Part shown: in pieces, positions 8,722 through 18,237 of the stretch
How positions within the stretch are numbered: the stretch's first letter is position 1
Layout: each line of letters opens with the position of its first letter
From: Bdellovibrio sp. ArHS
Lineage (GTDB): Bacteria; Bdellovibrionota; Bdellovibrionia; Bdellovibrionales; Bdellovibrionaceae
Reading direction: 5' to 3'
Length of the DNA stretch: 64,000 nt
NCBI RefSeq assembly: GCF_000786105.1
Contig: NZ_JTEV01000006.1
Span: forward strand, 80,410-144,409
Translations under genes and position numbers: made by a program
Notes under the pieces: model-generated
Database searches by the model: none
Told to the model about the DNA's origin: nothing
What the model saw: only the letters and a program-made list of their open reading frames with translations

Positions 8722-9969
8722 ATGAGCAATAAAATTCAGCGAGTTCGCGGCACCCGAGATCTGCTTCCCGAGGACAGTCTTCTTTTCCGTTTTGTCGAAG
8801 AATCTGCCTATGAAAAGGCTCTTTTGTACGGATATGGAGAGATTGAAACCCCCATTTTCGAATTTTCTGACGTTTTTCATCGCACTCTGGGCGAAACCTC
8901 TGATGTCGTGAATAAAGAGACTTATGATTTTACCGACCGTGGAGGAGAAAGCCTCACATTAAGACCTGAGGGGACTGCGGGCGTGGCGCGGGCTTTTATC
9001 TCTGAAGGAATGATGCAGAACCTGCCCTTGAAGTTTTATTATTCGGGTCCCATGTTCCGTTATGAGCGCCCCCAAAAAGGACGCTACCGTCAATTTTATC
9101 AATTGGGCGCAGAGTGTTTAGGTTATGACAGTCCCCTGGCCGATGTTGAATGCATCGCCATGGCTTGGGACATCTTAAAAAAAATTGGAATCTCTACCGA
9201 GTGCACTTTGGAAATCAACACTCTTGGCGACAGCGAAAGCCGAGCCGCTTATCGCGAAGCACTGGTGAAGTATTTCACCGCGCATCAGGATCAGCTTTCC
9301 GCCGACAGCAAAATGCGTTTAGAGAAAAACCCTTTGCGGATTTTGGATTCCAAGGATGAGGGCGATAAAAAGCTCAATGCCCTGGCGCCGAAATTGGAAC
9401 AATATCTTAATGAAACTTCCCAACATTTTTTCAAAAAAGTTTTAGCGGGAATTGAGAAGCTGGGAATTCCCTACAACGTAAATTCCCACCTGGTTCGTGG
9501 CCTGGATTATTACTGCCATACTGTGTTTGAGTTCACGACAACGAAATTGGGAGCCCAAGGCACCGTGCTTGCTGGCGGACGCTATGACGGCCTGATTGAA
9601 ACAATGGGGGGCCCTAAAACTCCCGGCGTGGGATGGGCTGCCGGCATTGATCGCTTGGCCGATCTGACTCCGAAAGAACTTGCGACCAAAAAAGAAGTCA
9701 TCATTGCCGTCGTCGGAGCTGACGATCTGGGCGAAGAAGAAAGCGTAAAAGTGGCGCACGAGATTCGTTCGCGCGGATTTAAAACTGAAAACTTCCTTTC
9801 CGGAAAAATGCAAAAGAAGATGCAAAAGGCCAACAAGATCGGCGCGCATTACGCTTTGATTTTAGGCGGTAACGAAGTGACAAACAAAACCGTAACGGTG
9901 AAAAACTTCGCAACCGGAGAACAAAAAGAAATCTCTCGCGCCGATCTGGCGACCTTTGATTTCAAATAG
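8722..9969 (+). CDS. hisS: Histidyl-tRNA synthetase
   Basis: A class II synthetase of 415 residues, the usual size for bacterial HisRS. It opens with the motif around [13 protein letters not shown], has motif 2 ([21 protein letters not shown]), the histidine-binding segments [15 protein letters not shown] and [15 protein letters not shown], and a C-terminal anticodon-binding domain (about 320-415). It charges tRNA-His with histidine in the cytoplasm. GAGGA lies nine bases before the ATG. A terminator follows at 10007. It is transcribed divergently from the DUF3299 operon. Confidence 0.97.
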   Translation: MSNKIQRVRGTRDLLPEDSLLFRFVEESAYEKALLYGYGEIETPIFEFSDVFHRTLGETSDVVNKETYDFTDRGGESLTLRPEGTAGVARAFISEGMMQNLPLKFYYSGPMFRYERPQKGRYRQFYQLGAECLGYDSPLADVECIAMAWDILKKIGISTECTLEINTLGDSESRAAYREALVKYFTAHQDQLSADSKMRLEKNPLRILDSKDEGDKKLNALAPKLEQYLNETSQHFFKKVLAGIEKLGIPYNVNSHLVRGLDYYCHTVFEFTTTKLGAQGTVLAGGRYDGLIETMGGPKTPGVGWAAGIDRLADLTPKELATKKEVIIAVVGADDLGEEESVKVAHEIRSRGFKTENFLSGKMQKKMQKANKIGAHYALILGGNEVTNKTVTVKNFATGEQKEISRADLATFDFK

Positions 9970-10006
9970 AGGTCCTGTCAAAGACTTCGACTAAAGACTG
10001 AGCTTC

Positions 10007-10042
10007 AACGGCGGAAATATTCTTTCCGCCGTTTTCTTTTTT
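10007..10042 (+). terminator. Terminator after hisS
   Basis: Perfect 11-bp stem AACGGCGGAAA / TTTCCGCCGTT with a five-base loop, followed by a T-rich run, 37 bp after the hisS stop. Confidence 0.85.
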
Positions 10043-10203
10043 ATTTCTCGCAGAAATTATCGACAAATCTCCAGTATATGACCTCGCATTCGTATTTGCG
10101 CTGTTCATTTCTTTAGGGAAATTGCGTCCCTGCTACTTAACATTGTGACGAAGTCGCACCGTCTATCGCGGATGCGGATCTAAAAACCTCTGGAGAAAAA
10201 GAA

Positions 10204-12063
10204 ATGAAAAATTTTTTAAAACCTGTCGGCGGAATAATTGCGCTGACACTCACTCTGCACGTTTCTCCCTCCACCGTTCTGGCACAAAATCCGGGATTTC
10301 GCCCGGGCCTGAAAGAAATGACTCAGGAAGAGCAGCAAAAACTTCAACGCCGGAAAATTAAAAAAGTTCGCCCCAACCGTCTAGGGTTGGAACGCGTTAA
10401 TAAAGAAAGACAACGTCGCGGGCAAGCTCCTTTGCAAGTGCCGACCAACCAACCTGAAGTTGATATTGAGGACTCTCTTCAAGCTGCCGCACCTTCTCCC
10501 TCTATTGAAAGTGCAGCAAACTCTCTTCTGGGGGCCGCTCCTGCTCAAGTGGATAACTCGGCTTTGCCTTCTTTCCCACCCATTGTCAGCCAGGGAACTT
10601 TGGGTTCCTGCGTGGCCTTTGCGACCACTTACTATCTCATGAGTCATGAGGTCTGCTTGACGCTGGGCTGTGACAATAAAACTCAAAGTGCGCGTCTTTA
10701 TTCGCCAAAGTGGACTTACAATATGATCAATGGCGGAGTCGATAATGGCTCATCCTTGTCTGATGCTTTCGCCGTTATGGAAAAACATGGCGCCGCAACT
10801 TTGACCGAGTTTCCCTATGACAGCGACTATCGTGCGTGGAGCATGAACTCGGAACATTGGAAGCGTGCGATCAACTCTCGGATGAAACCCTTTAGCTATG
10901 CGCGCATCAATACTGATGCCGACATGGCCACAGTGAAACAAATCCTGGCCAACGGCCATGTCGTTTCGTTCGGAACTTACATTAACAGCTGGGTGTATCG
11001 AACGGTGCAAGCCAATCCGCAAGCCGCCGCAAATCCATTTGTGGGACAAGCGATTGCCACTCATATTAACGGCACCGTTTCGGGCCATGCCATGGTCATC
11101 GTCGGTTACGATGATACGATCTGGACAGACATCAATGGGAATGGCGTTGTCGAAGCCGCCGAGCTGGGTGCATTTAAAATCGCCAACTCGTTCGGAGCTT
11201 CTTGGAAAAACCAAGGTTATATCTGGGCCTCTTACGATGCCTTCCGCGCCACCTCCACAGTTCCCGGCTTTGCGCCGACGGGCAGAATCCAGCTTACCCA
11301 AAGCGGTCTCGTGTTTTATTCCACTTACACGTCTTATACTCCGCGCTTGCTAGCTGAAGTAAAGATGTCGCATGCGATGCGCACACAGATGGCGTTGCAA
11401 TTTGGCTCTTCGGCAAACACAGCCAGCAGTCCTTCGGCTTCGTGGGCGCCTTTTGCCTTTGCAAGTCGTGGCGGTAACTACGCCTTTGATGGAACGACGG
11501 CTGAAAAAATGGGAAGTTTCTATTTTGATATATCCTCTTTAGCGGCGACCGACATCAATACGCAAAAGTTCTACCTAACGATGAAGGATTCCACGGCAGG
11601 AAGTGCGTTGACAACTTCGGCCTTCAACATTGTCAATCCAAGTGTGGGGAATACTTTGTTATCAGCGGCCAACGTCCCTTTAACGGTGGATGCAAACTCG
11701 AACACCTTGGTGGCGGGAACAACGCCGGAACCAACCCCGACGCCGACGCCAACCCCGACTCCAACACCTGTTGTTGATACGATTGCGCCCTCTGTTCCTA
11801 CAAACCTGACGCTGTCTTTGACGACATCCAACCGCAACAGATCGGCCCGCTTCAACTTGGGATGGGCGGCTTCTACGGACAACGTCAAAGTCGTGAAATA
11901 CTTCGTCTATCGTAACGGGGTGAAAATCGCTGAAACGACATCCCTGAGCTACAGTGATGGCAATATCAAAAAGAATACTTACTACAACTATCAGTTCACG
12001 GCCGTTGATGCCGCCGGCAACCAGTCGGCAAAATCCGGCACTGTCGTTGCTTTGTGGCGCTAA
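10204..12063 (+). CDS. Secreted papain-like (C1A) cysteine protease with FN3 domain
   Basis: A 619-residue exported protein: signal peptide (about 1-27), a basic pro-region to about 120, a C1-family peptidase core and a C-terminal FN3 domain. The catalytic set is visible: the oxyanion Gln in SQGTLGSC, Cys136, His295 (SGHAMVIVGYD) and Asn328 (NSFGASWKNQGY, the equivalent of NSWG). A Thr-Pro linker (about 510-526) joins the core to the FN3 domain (530-619). The basic 28-95 region may act as an inhibitory propeptide. The protein is probably secreted and digests proteins, plausibly prey proteins; substrate unknown. GGAGAAAAAGAA precedes the ATG and a terminator follows. Confidence 0.88.
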   Translation: MKNFLKPVGGIIALTLTLHVSPSTVLAQNPGFRPGLKEMTQEEQQKLQRRKIKKVRPNRLGLERVNKERQRRGQAPLQVPTNQPEVDIEDSLQAAAPSPSIESAANSLLGAAPAQVDNSALPSFPPIVSQGTLGSCVAFATTYYLMSHEVCLTLGCDNKTQSARLYSPKWTYNMINGGVDNGSSLSDAFAVMEKHGAATLTEFPYDSDYRAWSMNSEHWKRAINSRMKPFSYARINTDADMATVKQILANGHVVSFGTYINSWVYRTVQANPQAAANPFVGQAIATHINGTVSGHAMVIVGYDDTIWTDINGNGVVEAAELGAFKIANSFGASWKNQGYIWASYDAFRATSTVPGFAPTGRIQLTQSGLVFYSTYTSYTPRLLAEVKMSHAMRTQMALQFGSSANTASSPSASWAPFAFASRGGNYAFDGTTAEKMGSFYFDISSLAATDINTQKFYLTMKDSTAGSALTTSAFNIVNPSVGNTLLSAANVPLTVDANSNTLVAGTTPEPTPTPTPTPTPTPVVDTIAPSVPTNLTLSLTTSNRNRSARFNLGWAASTDNVKVVKYFVYRNGVKIAETTSLSYSDGNIKKNTYYNYQFTAVDAAGNQSAKSGTVVALWR

Positions 12064-12071
12064 AAACAGAA

Positions 12072-12106
12072 AACTCCCCGAGGACTATCCTCCGGGGAGT
12101 TTTTTA
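12072..12106 (+). terminator. Terminator after the C1A protease gene
   Basis: Stem ACTCCCC(G)AGGA / TCCT(CC)GGGGAGT with a short loop and a TTTTTT run, 8 bp after the stop codon. Confidence 0.85.
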
Positions 12107-12201
12107 TATCAAGCCAACGCACTTGCTTGCCGTCACCGTGGCGGTCGATGGGAATCGATGGCCACGATAACGATGTCGATAAAAATCTTCTTTTAAAAAC
12201 T

Positions 12202-13260
12202 CTACTTACGATTCAACTTGATCGATTGTCCACGACCCCAGCCTGGAATCGTTAAGGAACTTGCACGAGTCCATACGAACATCATCACAAAGCCCAAGAT
12301 CAACATACCAATGCTCAAAAGCTGACCACGAGTCAAACCCAGCCATTGAAAACCGATATGCGCATCGGGCATCCGGAATTGTTCATCGGCAATACGCACA
12401 ATTGCATAAAAAATAATAAAGCAGGCCGCGATGAACCCCGGCTTGCGTGGTTTTCTCCAAAGCAGGAAAAGCAATACGAAAAGCAATAAGCCTTCGCCAA
12501 AAGCCGCAAACAATTGGGAGGGATAACGAGGTGTCAACAAAGGCGCAATGGCCTCTTTCGCGGCCTCATTGCCATTTTGGATGGCGTCGATCGCCTTCGT
12601 CATCAAGGAATACACCTGTTCACGGGCCGTGCCATCGAAACGATATTTTTCGACGAGCTCCAACCATTGATCCCGAGCGACACCGATTTTCTCCATAACA
12701 GGAGTGAGTTCACCCAGCTTCGCAAAGTTCTGATTAGGCCACGTGTAAATATCCTGCGGGAATTTCACCGCTAATGGGTAGGAAGGATCACACTCTCGCC
12801 CCACCAACTCGCCATTGATAAAGTTCGCGATACGACCGAAGAAAACGCCCAGAGGCCCAGTGACAGACACAAGATCAAAAAGATAAAGAGTATTCACACC
12901 ATATTTTCGCGCATACAACATACAGGCGATGACGATTCCGATGATCCCACCGTGACTGGCCATGCCACCTTCGTTGACGGCAAGGACTCCCCAGAAAGGA
13001 AATTCGGGCTTGAACTTCCACAGCAGATCGATGCCGTAAAAGAACACGTATCCCAGGCGCCCGCCCACCAAAGTTCCAATCGCCGCGTAGGTGATAAAAT
13101 CACCCACCATGTTTGGTGCCAGCCCCGAACGCTGTCTTTGCGCCAACCAACGAATCAACAAGTAAGCACAAATGAATCCCATCATGTAGGAAAGACCGTA
13201 CCAACGGATGCCAAAATCACCGGAAATTCTTAACGCAAACGGGTCGAAATCATGAACCAC
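12202..13260 (-). CDS. lgt: Prolipoprotein diacylglyceryl transferase
   Basis: Lgt moves diacylglycerol from phosphatidylglycerol to the lipobox cysteine of prolipoproteins in the inner membrane. The 352-residue protein keeps the family signatures: GIRWYGLSYMMGF, NEGGMASHGGIIG with the essential His, GRIANFINGELVGR with the essential Arg, and ADEQFRMPD near the C-terminus. About seven membrane helices are seen. It is some 60 residues longer than E. coli Lgt because of an insertion between the NGELVGRE region and PRYPSQLF, which is hydrophilic and partly helical (about residues 165-230). This enzyme would process the many lipoproteins of the 20-47 kb island. Confidence 0.96.
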   Translation of the reverse strand: MVHDFDPFALRISGDFGIRWYGLSYMMGFICAYLLIRWLAQRQRSGLAPNMVGDFITYAAIGTLVGGRLGYVFFYGIDLLWKFKPEFPFWGVLAVNEGGMASHGGIIGIVIACMLYARKYGVNTLYLFDLVSVTGPLGVFFGRIANFINGELVGRECDPSYPLAVKFPQDIYTWPNQNFAKLGELTPVMEKIGVARDQWLELVEKYRFDGTAREQVYSLMTKAIDAIQNGNEAAKEAIAPLLTPRYPSQLFAAFGEGLLLFVLLFLLWRKPRKPGFIAACFIIFYAIVRIADEQFRMPDAHIGFQWLGLTRGQLLSIGMLILGFVMMFVWTRASSLTIPGWGRGQSIKLNRK

Positions 13261-13343
13261 AACGTATCCTTTTCTGAGACGTTAAAAATGTATCAACGTG
13301 GGAATATTTAGACGTTAGCTTATAAAAGCGGGAAAATAAGGGT

Positions 13344-14102
13344 ATGTCTAGGTTTTCATCTTTGCTTCTACTGTGCATTATCGCCTTTTCAGGCATCTCC
13401 GAGGCGCAATCCAGATCTCGCTGGGGAAGTGGTATCGACTTCACACAACGAGCCGCGAATCGCGAAAAAAGCCGCTGGTCCCTGACCGAATGGTTGGAAA
13501 TGAAGCAACGCAATCGCATGATGGATATGTGGCTTTCCATGAACTCGCCCTCGCCTTATGAGTTTATGCTGGGAGGTTCCTACAACTCGTTCAAAACCGA
13601 AGTTTTGGACTCGGGCGTAGAAAATTCCTACACATCCTTTGCCGGAGAGGCCTCGGCTTACGCTCAGTTTGTGGGTTTGACAGCGGAATATGAAAACAAC
13701 ACCGAAGAAGACTTCCATGACCTTGCGGGGATGCTGAACATCCGTCTGCTCGGCAACTCCATTCAAAACACCTCATTCACGATTCACTATGGTCAGCGGA
13801 CTCGCGAAAGTAATACCCACGGCCGTCTTTCCCAACAGTTTGGCCAGGCGTCTCTTCAGGTTTATTTAACAAAGTATTTTGGAATCGATGGAAAGTATCG
13901 TTATTTCCTTCCCACTTCCACGGATGAATTAGGAGATGTGGGCGGAAGCTACACCGAGGCCGGGCTTTTTATAGACTTTAAAGCCGTGCGCATTTTCGGT
14001 GCCTGGTATAAGGAGAACCAGAAAACAAAAATCCCTGCGGCGGCGGATGACACGGTCACCGATCGCCAAGGGATTAGGTCAGGATTAAAAATCTACTTCT
14101 AG
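13344..14102 (+). CDS. Predicted outer-membrane beta-barrel protein
   Basis: A 252-residue exported protein of no recognised family. A signal peptide (about 1-21, ending SEAQS) is followed by alternating polar/aromatic strands (MLGGSYNSFKTEV, SYTSFAGEASAYAQF, TSFTIHYGQRT and others). The last residue is phenylalanine (SGLKIYF), the usual C-terminal signal for barrel insertion by the BAM complex. The strand count suggests a small barrel. It is divergent from lgt and ends at a strong terminator. Function unknown. Confidence 0.72.
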   Translation: MSRFSSLLLLCIIAFSGISEAQSRSRWGSGIDFTQRAANREKSRWSLTEWLEMKQRNRMMDMWLSMNSPSPYEFMLGGSYNSFKTEVLDSGVENSYTSFAGEASAYAQFVGLTAEYENNTEEDFHDLAGMLNIRLLGNSIQNTSFTIHYGQRTRESNTHGRLSQQFGQASLQVYLTKYFGIDGKYRYFLPTSTDELGDVGGSYTEAGLFIDFKAVRIFGAWYKENQKTKIPAAADDTVTDRQGIRSGLKIYF

Positions 14103-14118
14103 ATGCTGCAAAAACAAA

Positions 14119-14143
14119 AGGGCCCCTTAAGGGCCCTTTTTAT
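14119..14143 (+). terminator. Terminator after the barrel gene at 13344
   Basis: Stem AAAGGGCCC / GGGCCCTTT with a five-base loop and a following T run. Confidence 0.85.
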
Positions 14144-14238
14144 TTCCGCGAACGGATTTCAATTTGCATCAGGAAACTCAAGAGCTCCTTATCCGCAACG
14201 AAGAAGAGCGCTGACGCCCGCCTTCATCATGAAAACAA

Positions 14239-14982
14239 CTACTCCATGTGAACGAGTTTATTTTCGCCGCTAACGAAATAAGTCTCAGTAGACTGTTCGT
14301 GAGCCATTGGCGAAGTCACTTTCCATTCCATGTTCATTTGCATTCCCGCAACAGGATCACGCTTTGAACCTGTGTTGAATACAGAAGGGATCACAGCTGT
14401 TGCATCCAATTGGAAGCCCCAACCAACAGATACGTTCGCAGGTTGGAAAGTCGCGTTAGTGATGTATTTACCGATACCGTCAGCAGAACCGCCGGCAGTG
14501 TAAGTCACACGGTAAGTGAAGTCGACAACCGTCATACCGAAACCGTTTTCGTATTGAACGTTGTAAACTTTAGATTGAGGCATGTTCCAGCCAGAAAGAT
14601 CAGACCAGCAAGTCAAACCTTTAGGAAGAGCGTTCGCAGTATCCAAGTTGATGTTCACAACAGGACGGCCCGCATTGATCACGTTGAAGATTTTTTTACC
14701 GATGTTGATGATTTGATCTACGATCAATTCAACAGCGTCTAGAGGATTCACAGAACCCAATGTTTTGTCGCCAGTGAATTTAGGCGCCAAAGGCATTTGT
14801 GAAGAGTTGCAATCTGCATTCAAACCATTCGCGTTTTTAGCGAACAATTCAACTTGTTGAGCATATTGCTCTGTCACGTCAGTTACTTTTACTTTTTTGA
14901 TTTCGAAATACGCGTTGTCTGCTGCGAAAGCAGAAGTAGCCATCCCCAAAGTCAATGCCATTGCTACTAGAGAACGAATCAT
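14239..14982 (-). CDS. Secreted protein of unknown function
   Basis: A 247-residue protein with a clear signal peptide (MIRSLVAMALTLGMATSAFA, about 1-20). The mature part has two cysteines (NADCNSS and LTCWSD) and many beta-strand-like stretches; a hydrophobic helix lies at about 82-100 (DAVELIVDQIINIGKKIFNV). No family is recognised. The ribosome site is AAGGGGG rather than GGAGG. It appears to stand alone: a 346-bp stretch without genes separates it from the methyltransferase gene upstream. Codon use looks AT-shifted compared with neighbours, suggesting high expression or different origin; this is only an impression. Confidence 0.65.
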   Translation of the reverse strand: MIRSLVAMALTLGMATSAFAADNAYFEIKKVKVTDVTEQYAQQVELFAKNANGLNADCNSSQMPLAPKFTGDKTLGSVNPLDAVELIVDQIINIGKKIFNVINAGRPVVNINLDTANALPKGLTCWSDLSGWNMPQSKVYNVQYENGFGMTVVDFTYRVTYTAGGSADGIGKYITNATFQPANVSVGWGFQLDATAVIPSVFNTGSKRDPVAGMQMNMEWKVTSPMAHEQSTETYFVSGENKLVHME

Positions 14983-15328
14983 TATGGACCCCCTTAAATT
15001 GTTGCGAGGGTTCTATCAAGGTGAATACGAGCTTTCAAATGAAAAAGAAGCGTGCCAAAGAAATTGGTATGCATTGCGTTACCACTCTTCTGTCAGCAGA
15101 AACATTGGAAATATTCAGAATTTTAAGTTTGAAGAACTGGATTCGCCATTGTCGACGGTCTTCTTGGTATAGGTTGCGAGATCGTAATTAAGCTAGGCCC
15201 CGATAGGCAAGCCCTCCCCTACCAGAAATCAAAACTATCAGGACGAAAAACAGATTCTTCACCGAACCTCTATCGGAAGAGTTCTGCGAAGAATAAAGTT
15301 ACATCCTTCGCATCCCCGACAAGACCTG
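14983..15328. other. Intergenic stretch without a recognised gene
   Basis: This 346-bp stretch lies between the start of the secreted-protein gene and the end of the methyltransferase gene. It must hold the promoter of the gene at 14982 on the reverse strand. Short open frames are present but none has a good ribosome site or recognisable product. I see no clear RNA gene or hairpin terminator in it. Confidence 0.5.
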
Positions 15329-16516
15329 CTATTTACGCTGCAGAAGCGCGGCATAGAAGCCATCATAGCCTTCAACCTCTGGACGCAGATGCATTTGTTT
15401 AATCAAGGTCCAGTTGTCGCCATGTTCTGCAAGGAATCTCTCGACCTGCTTCTCATTTTCACTCGGCAGCAGACTGCAGGTTGCGTACACCAGCTTACCA
15501 CCTTTTTTAGTCATGGGAGCGTAGCTCGTCAGAATTTCATATTGCAGAACGTGCAGACGATCGATTTCCTCATCTGAAAGTTTCCACTTTGTATCAGGGT
15601 TGCGGCGCAAAACTCCGATGCCTGAACAAGGAACATCCAACAACACTCGATCCGCCGAATCATACATGCGCTTAATGACTTTCGTGGTATCAATCAAGCG
15701 GGTTTCAATCACGTCCACACCATCACGGCGGGCCCGCACTTTAAGCTCTTGCAATTTCCACTCGTGAATATCCAAAGAAATGATCTTACCTTTGTTCTGC
15801 ATCAGCGAAGCCATGTGCAGACTTTTACCTCCGGCCCCGGCACAGGCATCGACCACACGGTGACCCGGTTGCACATCCAATAAAGGAGCAATCATTTGCG
15901 AAGCGGCGTCTTGCACTTCAAACAAGCCATCTTTAAAAGGTTGCGTGATAAAAACATTCTTCCGTTCCGTCAACTTCAAGGCGTGAGGTAGATCCGCCGA
16001 GACCTTCGTGGCAGAAATGCCCGCTTCGGTCAAAGTTTTCAAAAGCGCATCTGGTGTCGTCTTCAAAGTGTTGGTACGAAGAAAAACCTCTGCCGGCTGA
16101 TTCAAAGCGCGCACAGTCTCTTTGTATTCCGGTCCCAACTCTTTTTCCAAACGGGCGGCCATCCAATCAGGAATGGACTGCGCGATCGCGAAGGAGGGAA
16201 TGTCCTTCAGTCGCGCCTGCACCTGCTTCACATCCACATCAGCGACTTCGTCCCAGTCAGGAAGTTCGTTCCCCTGGCGAATCCAATACGCGGCCCAGAT
16301 TTTCCAGAAATCATTGTCATCGACCAGGTACGCCAGTAGACGTTCCCAACGAACGATTTCGTAAATACTTTCGGCGAAAAAGCGACGATCGCGAGAGCCC
16401 CATTGTTTTTGGGCTTTCAGATTGCGCTGAATTACTTTGTCAGCGTACTGTCCTTGTTCAAAGACTTCATCAAGGGCATCGATAATGGTTCCAACTAAGT
16501 GCTTATGAATTTTCAA
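15329..16516 (-). CDS. RsmB/NOP2-type rRNA cytosine-C5 methyltransferase
   Basis: A 395-residue SAM-dependent RNA m5C methyltransferase. The SAM motif is VVDACAGAGGKSLHMA, and both active cysteines are visible: the PCS motif in LDVPCSGIGVLRRNPD and the TCS motif in YATCSLLPSENE. The N-terminal 140 residues replace the NusB-like domain of E. coli RsmB and look helical. The family modifies 16S rRNA, RsmB at C967, but the exact target here is not certain. The gene overlaps the downstream end of the gene at 16513 by four bases, so the two are probably co-transcribed. Confidence 0.92.
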   Translation of the reverse strand: MKIHKHLVGTIIDALDEVFEQGQYADKVIQRNLKAQKQWGSRDRRFFAESIYEIVRWERLLAYLVDDNDFWKIWAAYWIRQGNELPDWDEVADVDVKQVQARLKDIPSFAIAQSIPDWMAARLEKELGPEYKETVRALNQPAEVFLRTNTLKTTPDALLKTLTEAGISATKVSADLPHALKLTERKNVFITQPFKDGLFEVQDAASQMIAPLLDVQPGHRVVDACAGAGGKSLHMASLMQNKGKIISLDIHEWKLQELKVRARRDGVDVIETRLIDTTKVIKRMYDSADRVLLDVPCSGIGVLRRNPDTKWKLSDEEIDRLHVLQYEILTSYAPMTKKGGKLVYATCSLLPSENEKQVERFLAEHGDNWTLIKQMHLRPEVEGYDGFYAALLQRK

Positions 16517-17142
16517 AACGTAAATACCAATCCGCCAGCAAGGAAAGTTCCGTTAAACTGGCCTGAAGAGAGCAAAAGAATGTGGTTTTTTAATCCAGCT
16601 TCGACAAAGAAGCCAGTGTTTTCAAAAATATCGAAGAAACGGGCCCCGGCCACCAGTTGATAATCGAGAGAAAGGGCCGATTTGCTGGAAGCTTGTTTGA
16701 AAAAAACTCCCAGCCCGATCCCCGCCCCGAAATAAAGGGGGAAACGCGAAGAAGCATCAGGAAAAGTTAAAAGAGGCAAAAAGGATAATTTCGAAGGCTT
16801 TTCCCCACCCACGTCAAATTCGGTGTAGTCCAGGCGCAAGTTCAAATCCATCGAGTTCTGCCATTCGCCGACGCGGTAAGTGACTCCTAAATTCATTTTG
16901 CCGATGTCATCTTCCTGCCCGAATTTTCCCCAATCATACGACTGAGAACTCATGTAGCGCCCGACATGCAAAGCCAGATAATGATCCTGGGGACCGCCCC
17001 CGTAGCCACCATAATTCTGTGCGGGATCGCGCTTTTGGAAGTACTTCGCGGCAGCCTCCCTGCCAACGACCGGCTGAGAATCTTGTCCTAGAGCGACAGC
17101 GCCCATGAACAAGGGCAAAATCATGATGAGAAAAGTCTTCAC
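16513..17142 (-). CDS. Predicted outer-membrane beta-barrel protein
   Basis: I choose the GTG at 17142 (VKTFLIMILPLFMG) as start because GAGG lies at the right distance; an ATG at 17178 has no ribosome site and would spoil the signal peptide. About 209 residues: signal peptide to around 19-20 (ALGQDS), then beta strands such as GKMNLGVTYRVGEW, SMDLNLRLDYTEF and PLYFGAGIGLGVFF, ending in phenylalanine (GGLVFTF). This is the pattern of a small outer-membrane barrel. It precedes the rRNA methyltransferase gene with a four-base overlap. Function unknown. Confidence 0.7.
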   Translation of the reverse strand: MKTFLIMILPLFMGAVALGQDSQPVVGREAAAKYFQKRDPAQNYGGYGGGPQDHYLALHVGRYMSSQSYDWGKFGQEDDIGKMNLGVTYRVGEWQNSMDLNLRLDYTEFDVGGEKPSKLSFLPLLTFPDASSRFPLYFGAGIGLGVFFKQASSKSALSLDYQLVAGARFFDIFENTGFFVEAGLKNHILLLSSGQFNGTFLAGGLVFTF

Positions 17143-17306
17143 ACGCACCTCACTTCTGAGCTTCAGTGTAGCGAACATTTACCAGTGGTGTTAAGTGGAT
17201 GACGCATCAAGACATGCAAGACTGGCCCAAGCGCAGTGAATTGGTGATTGACTCTCTAGCGGCGTCTCCCTAATCTCCAGGCGAGTTTAAGGCGGGACCA
17301 AAGACT

Positions 17307-17891
17307 ATGAAATGCCCCTTCTGTGGACATGCTGATGACAGAGTACTAGACACGCGAGTGCAAAAAGATGGCAGCATCCGCCGCCGTCGTGAATGCCTTG
17401 AGTGTAAGGCTCGTTTTTCAACCGTAGAAACTATCATGCTTGCCTTTCCGTTCATCATCAAAAAGGACGGACGCCGTGAACCCTATAGCAAAGAGAAAAT
17501 CCTAAAAGGTCTTCAAGCGGCCTGCCAAAAACGCCCTGTGGGCTTGGCGCAGATTGATGCAGTGGTGGAAAGAATCTCTGCTTGGGTGGTGAATCGTGGG
17601 GAATCAGAAATCTCTTCACGCTTAATTGGCAAAAAGGTCATGGCCGAACTTAAGCAACTCGATGACGTGGCTTACATCCGCTTCGCGAGTGTGTACCGAA
17701 CTTTCAAAGACGTTCAAGAATTTGTCGAGACTTTGGAAGATGCTGAACTACTTGATTTTGTCGATGCAAATAATCCACAATTAAGTCTGACAGCGATGAA
17801 CTTTGTAGAAAACGAAAAGAAGCCGAATAATGAAACTGACAGCAAGACGACAAGCCCGCGAACTCGCACTCCAAATCCTCTTTCAAACTGA
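17307..17891 (+). CDS. nrdR: Transcriptional repressor NrdR
   Basis: NrdR represses ribonucleotide reductase genes in response to ATP/dATP. The N-terminal zinc ribbon (Cys3, Cys6, Cys30, Cys33; basic RRRRE between) is followed by the ATP-cone (about 49-140, starting FIIKKDGRREPYSKEKI). The protein has 194 residues against a usual ~150-160; the extra C-terminal ~40 residues are polar and rich in Asn, Thr and Pro. This tail is encoded where nusB begins: the two genes overlap by 62 bases in different frames. No NrdR box is recognised near it. Confidence 0.95.
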   Translation: MKCPFCGHADDRVLDTRVQKDGSIRRRRECLECKARFSTVETIMLAFPFIIKKDGRREPYSKEKILKGLQAACQKRPVGLAQIDAVVERISAWVVNRGESEISSRLIGKKVMAELKQLDDVAYIRFASVYRTFKDVQEFVETLEDAELLDFVDANNPQLSLTAMNFVENEKKPNNETDSKTTSPRTRTPNPLSN

Positions 17892-18237
17892 GTTCGCACC
17901 TCAGATCAGCTACCAAACATTTCTTGATGTTTTCGAACAGTCCGTGGATCCGGAAGTGATTTCTTACGCCGATCTCTTGGTGACAGGTGTTCAATCTCAC
18001 AAAGCGGCGATCGACTCTAAACTTCAAGCCTCCAGCGCCCACTGGAAAGTGGAGCGCATGGCGACGATTGATCGCAATATCCTGCGCGTCGCGGTTTACG
18101 AAATGAAGTTCGCTGCAGATCCCATCAAAGAAAATATCGCCATCAATGAAGCCGTTGAGATCGCCAAAAAATTTGGCACCACTGAATCCGCAAGCTTCGT
18201 CAATGGCTTGCTTGATCAAGTGAGTAAGGCCCACTAA
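17830..18237 (+). CDS. nusB: Transcription antitermination factor NusB
   Basis: A 135-residue all-helical protein with the NusB signatures RRQARELALQILFQTEF at the start and IDRNILRVAVYEM, AINEAVEIAKKFG and FVNGLLDQV in the second half. NusB works with NusE (S10) in rRNA antitermination. The length is typical. The start lies inside nrdR, 62 bases before that gene ends, in another frame. The next gene starts at its stop codon (TAATG). Confidence 0.95.
   Translation: MKLTARRQARELALQILFQTEFAPQISYQTFLDVFEQSVDPEVISYADLLVTGVQSHKAAIDSKLQASSAHWKVERMATIDRNILRVAVYEMKFAADPIKENIAINEAVEIAKKFGTTESASFVNGLLDQVSKAH

Noticed and set aside
12137-12166. Hairpin CGTGGC…GCCACG between the protease gene and lgt as an RNA gene or riboswitch
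   Set aside because: Short imperfect stem without T run; no known RNA pattern.
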